Source: CAYLLT01 sp964591605 (GTDB lineage: Bacteria; Planctomycetota; Phycisphaerae; UBA1845; PWPN01). From it: 6,015 bases of DNA. Below the pieces are notes generated by a model. It was not told where the DNA came from and made no database searches. It saw only the letters and a list, made by a program, of their open reading frames with translations. The stretch is taken from NCBI GenBank assembly GCA_964591605.1, contig CAZQEN010000422.1:1-6015 (forward strand). Reading direction: 5' to 3'. Positions 5,971 through 6,015 of this stretch are shown one piece after another. The stretch's first letter is position 1. Each line of letters opens with the position of its first letter. A program made the position numbers and the translations under genes.

Positions 5971-6015
5971 ATGAGCGATCGATTCCAGATCGACCTGCGG
6001 GGCATCATCGATTTC
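5971..6015 (+). CDS. N-terminus of an HSP90-family (HtpG-like) chaperone, partial
   Basis: Only the first 15 codons are inside the window: MSDRFQIDLRGIIDF. This matches the way a subgroup of bacterial HSP90-family proteins begins (RFQVDLRG.IDLLS, followed by the ATP-binding domain with the ELLQNA.DA helix), an ATP-dependent cytoplasmic chaperone. The ATG is the only possible start: an in-frame TGA lies at 5935-5937 and there is no other start codon between. No Shine-Dalgarno is visible. The call rests on a short stretch recalled from family knowledge, so the product is likely rather than certain. The gene is divergent from the secreted-protein gene. Confidence 0.6.
   Translation, partial: MSDRFQIDLRGIIDF

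Noticed and set aside
1..6015. CRISPR array, tRNA, rRNA, transposase or phage genes
   Set aside because: No regularly spaced direct repeats, cloverleaf-like sequence or recombinase motifs were found on either strand.

Overview
The window is GC-rich bacterial DNA, most consistent with a planctomycete (Planctomycetota, perhaps Phycisphaerae-like). The main clue is the secreted protein at 4236-5393 (minus strand). It carries the dockerin-like, Ca-binding 'DLNGD..VDFADW / DFDFDGDVDHDDF' repeats that are common in extracellular proteins of that phylum. Palindromic intergenic repeats and weak or absent Shine-Dalgarno sequences fit this, but the taxonomy is inferred, not proven.

Layout. 10-1104 (+): a divergent five-bladed beta-propeller protein of the GH32/GH43/GH68 type, probably a glycoside hydrolase; its reading frame stays open to the left edge, so the start is uncertain. 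1105-1297: a gap between convergent genes, holding a small hairpin, a perfect 28-bp palindrome and a candidate terminator for the minus-strand gene. 1298-3736 (-): an 812-residue exported protein with a beta-rich N-terminal half, an alpha/alpha-toroid-like middle and a beta-rich tail; I recognise no named family. 3737-4235: about 500 bp without a gene, holding palindromic repeats and a lower-GC imperfect inverted repeat. 4236-5393 (-): a 385-residue secreted protein with a laminin-B-like domain, dockerin-like repeats and a cysteine-rich C-terminal domain. 5394-5970: a gap between divergent genes with the second copy of the palindromic repeat and two further palindromes. 5971-6015 (+): the first 15 codons of what looks like an HSP90-family (HtpG-like) chaperone, cut by the window edge.

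How the genes fit together. The two minus-strand genes are about 500 bp apart with repeats between them, so they are probably separate transcripts rather than a tight operon. A propeller hydrolase beside two exported proteins suggests glycan processing at or outside the cell surface, but no substrate can be read from the sequence. The HSP90-like gene looks like an unrelated housekeeping neighbour. I found no tRNA, rRNA, CRISPR array, transposase or phage gene, and no evidence for a complete new defence or mobile system. The unexplained material is the cysteine-rich domain of the 4236-5393 protein, the family identity of the 812-residue protein, and the intergenic palindromes.
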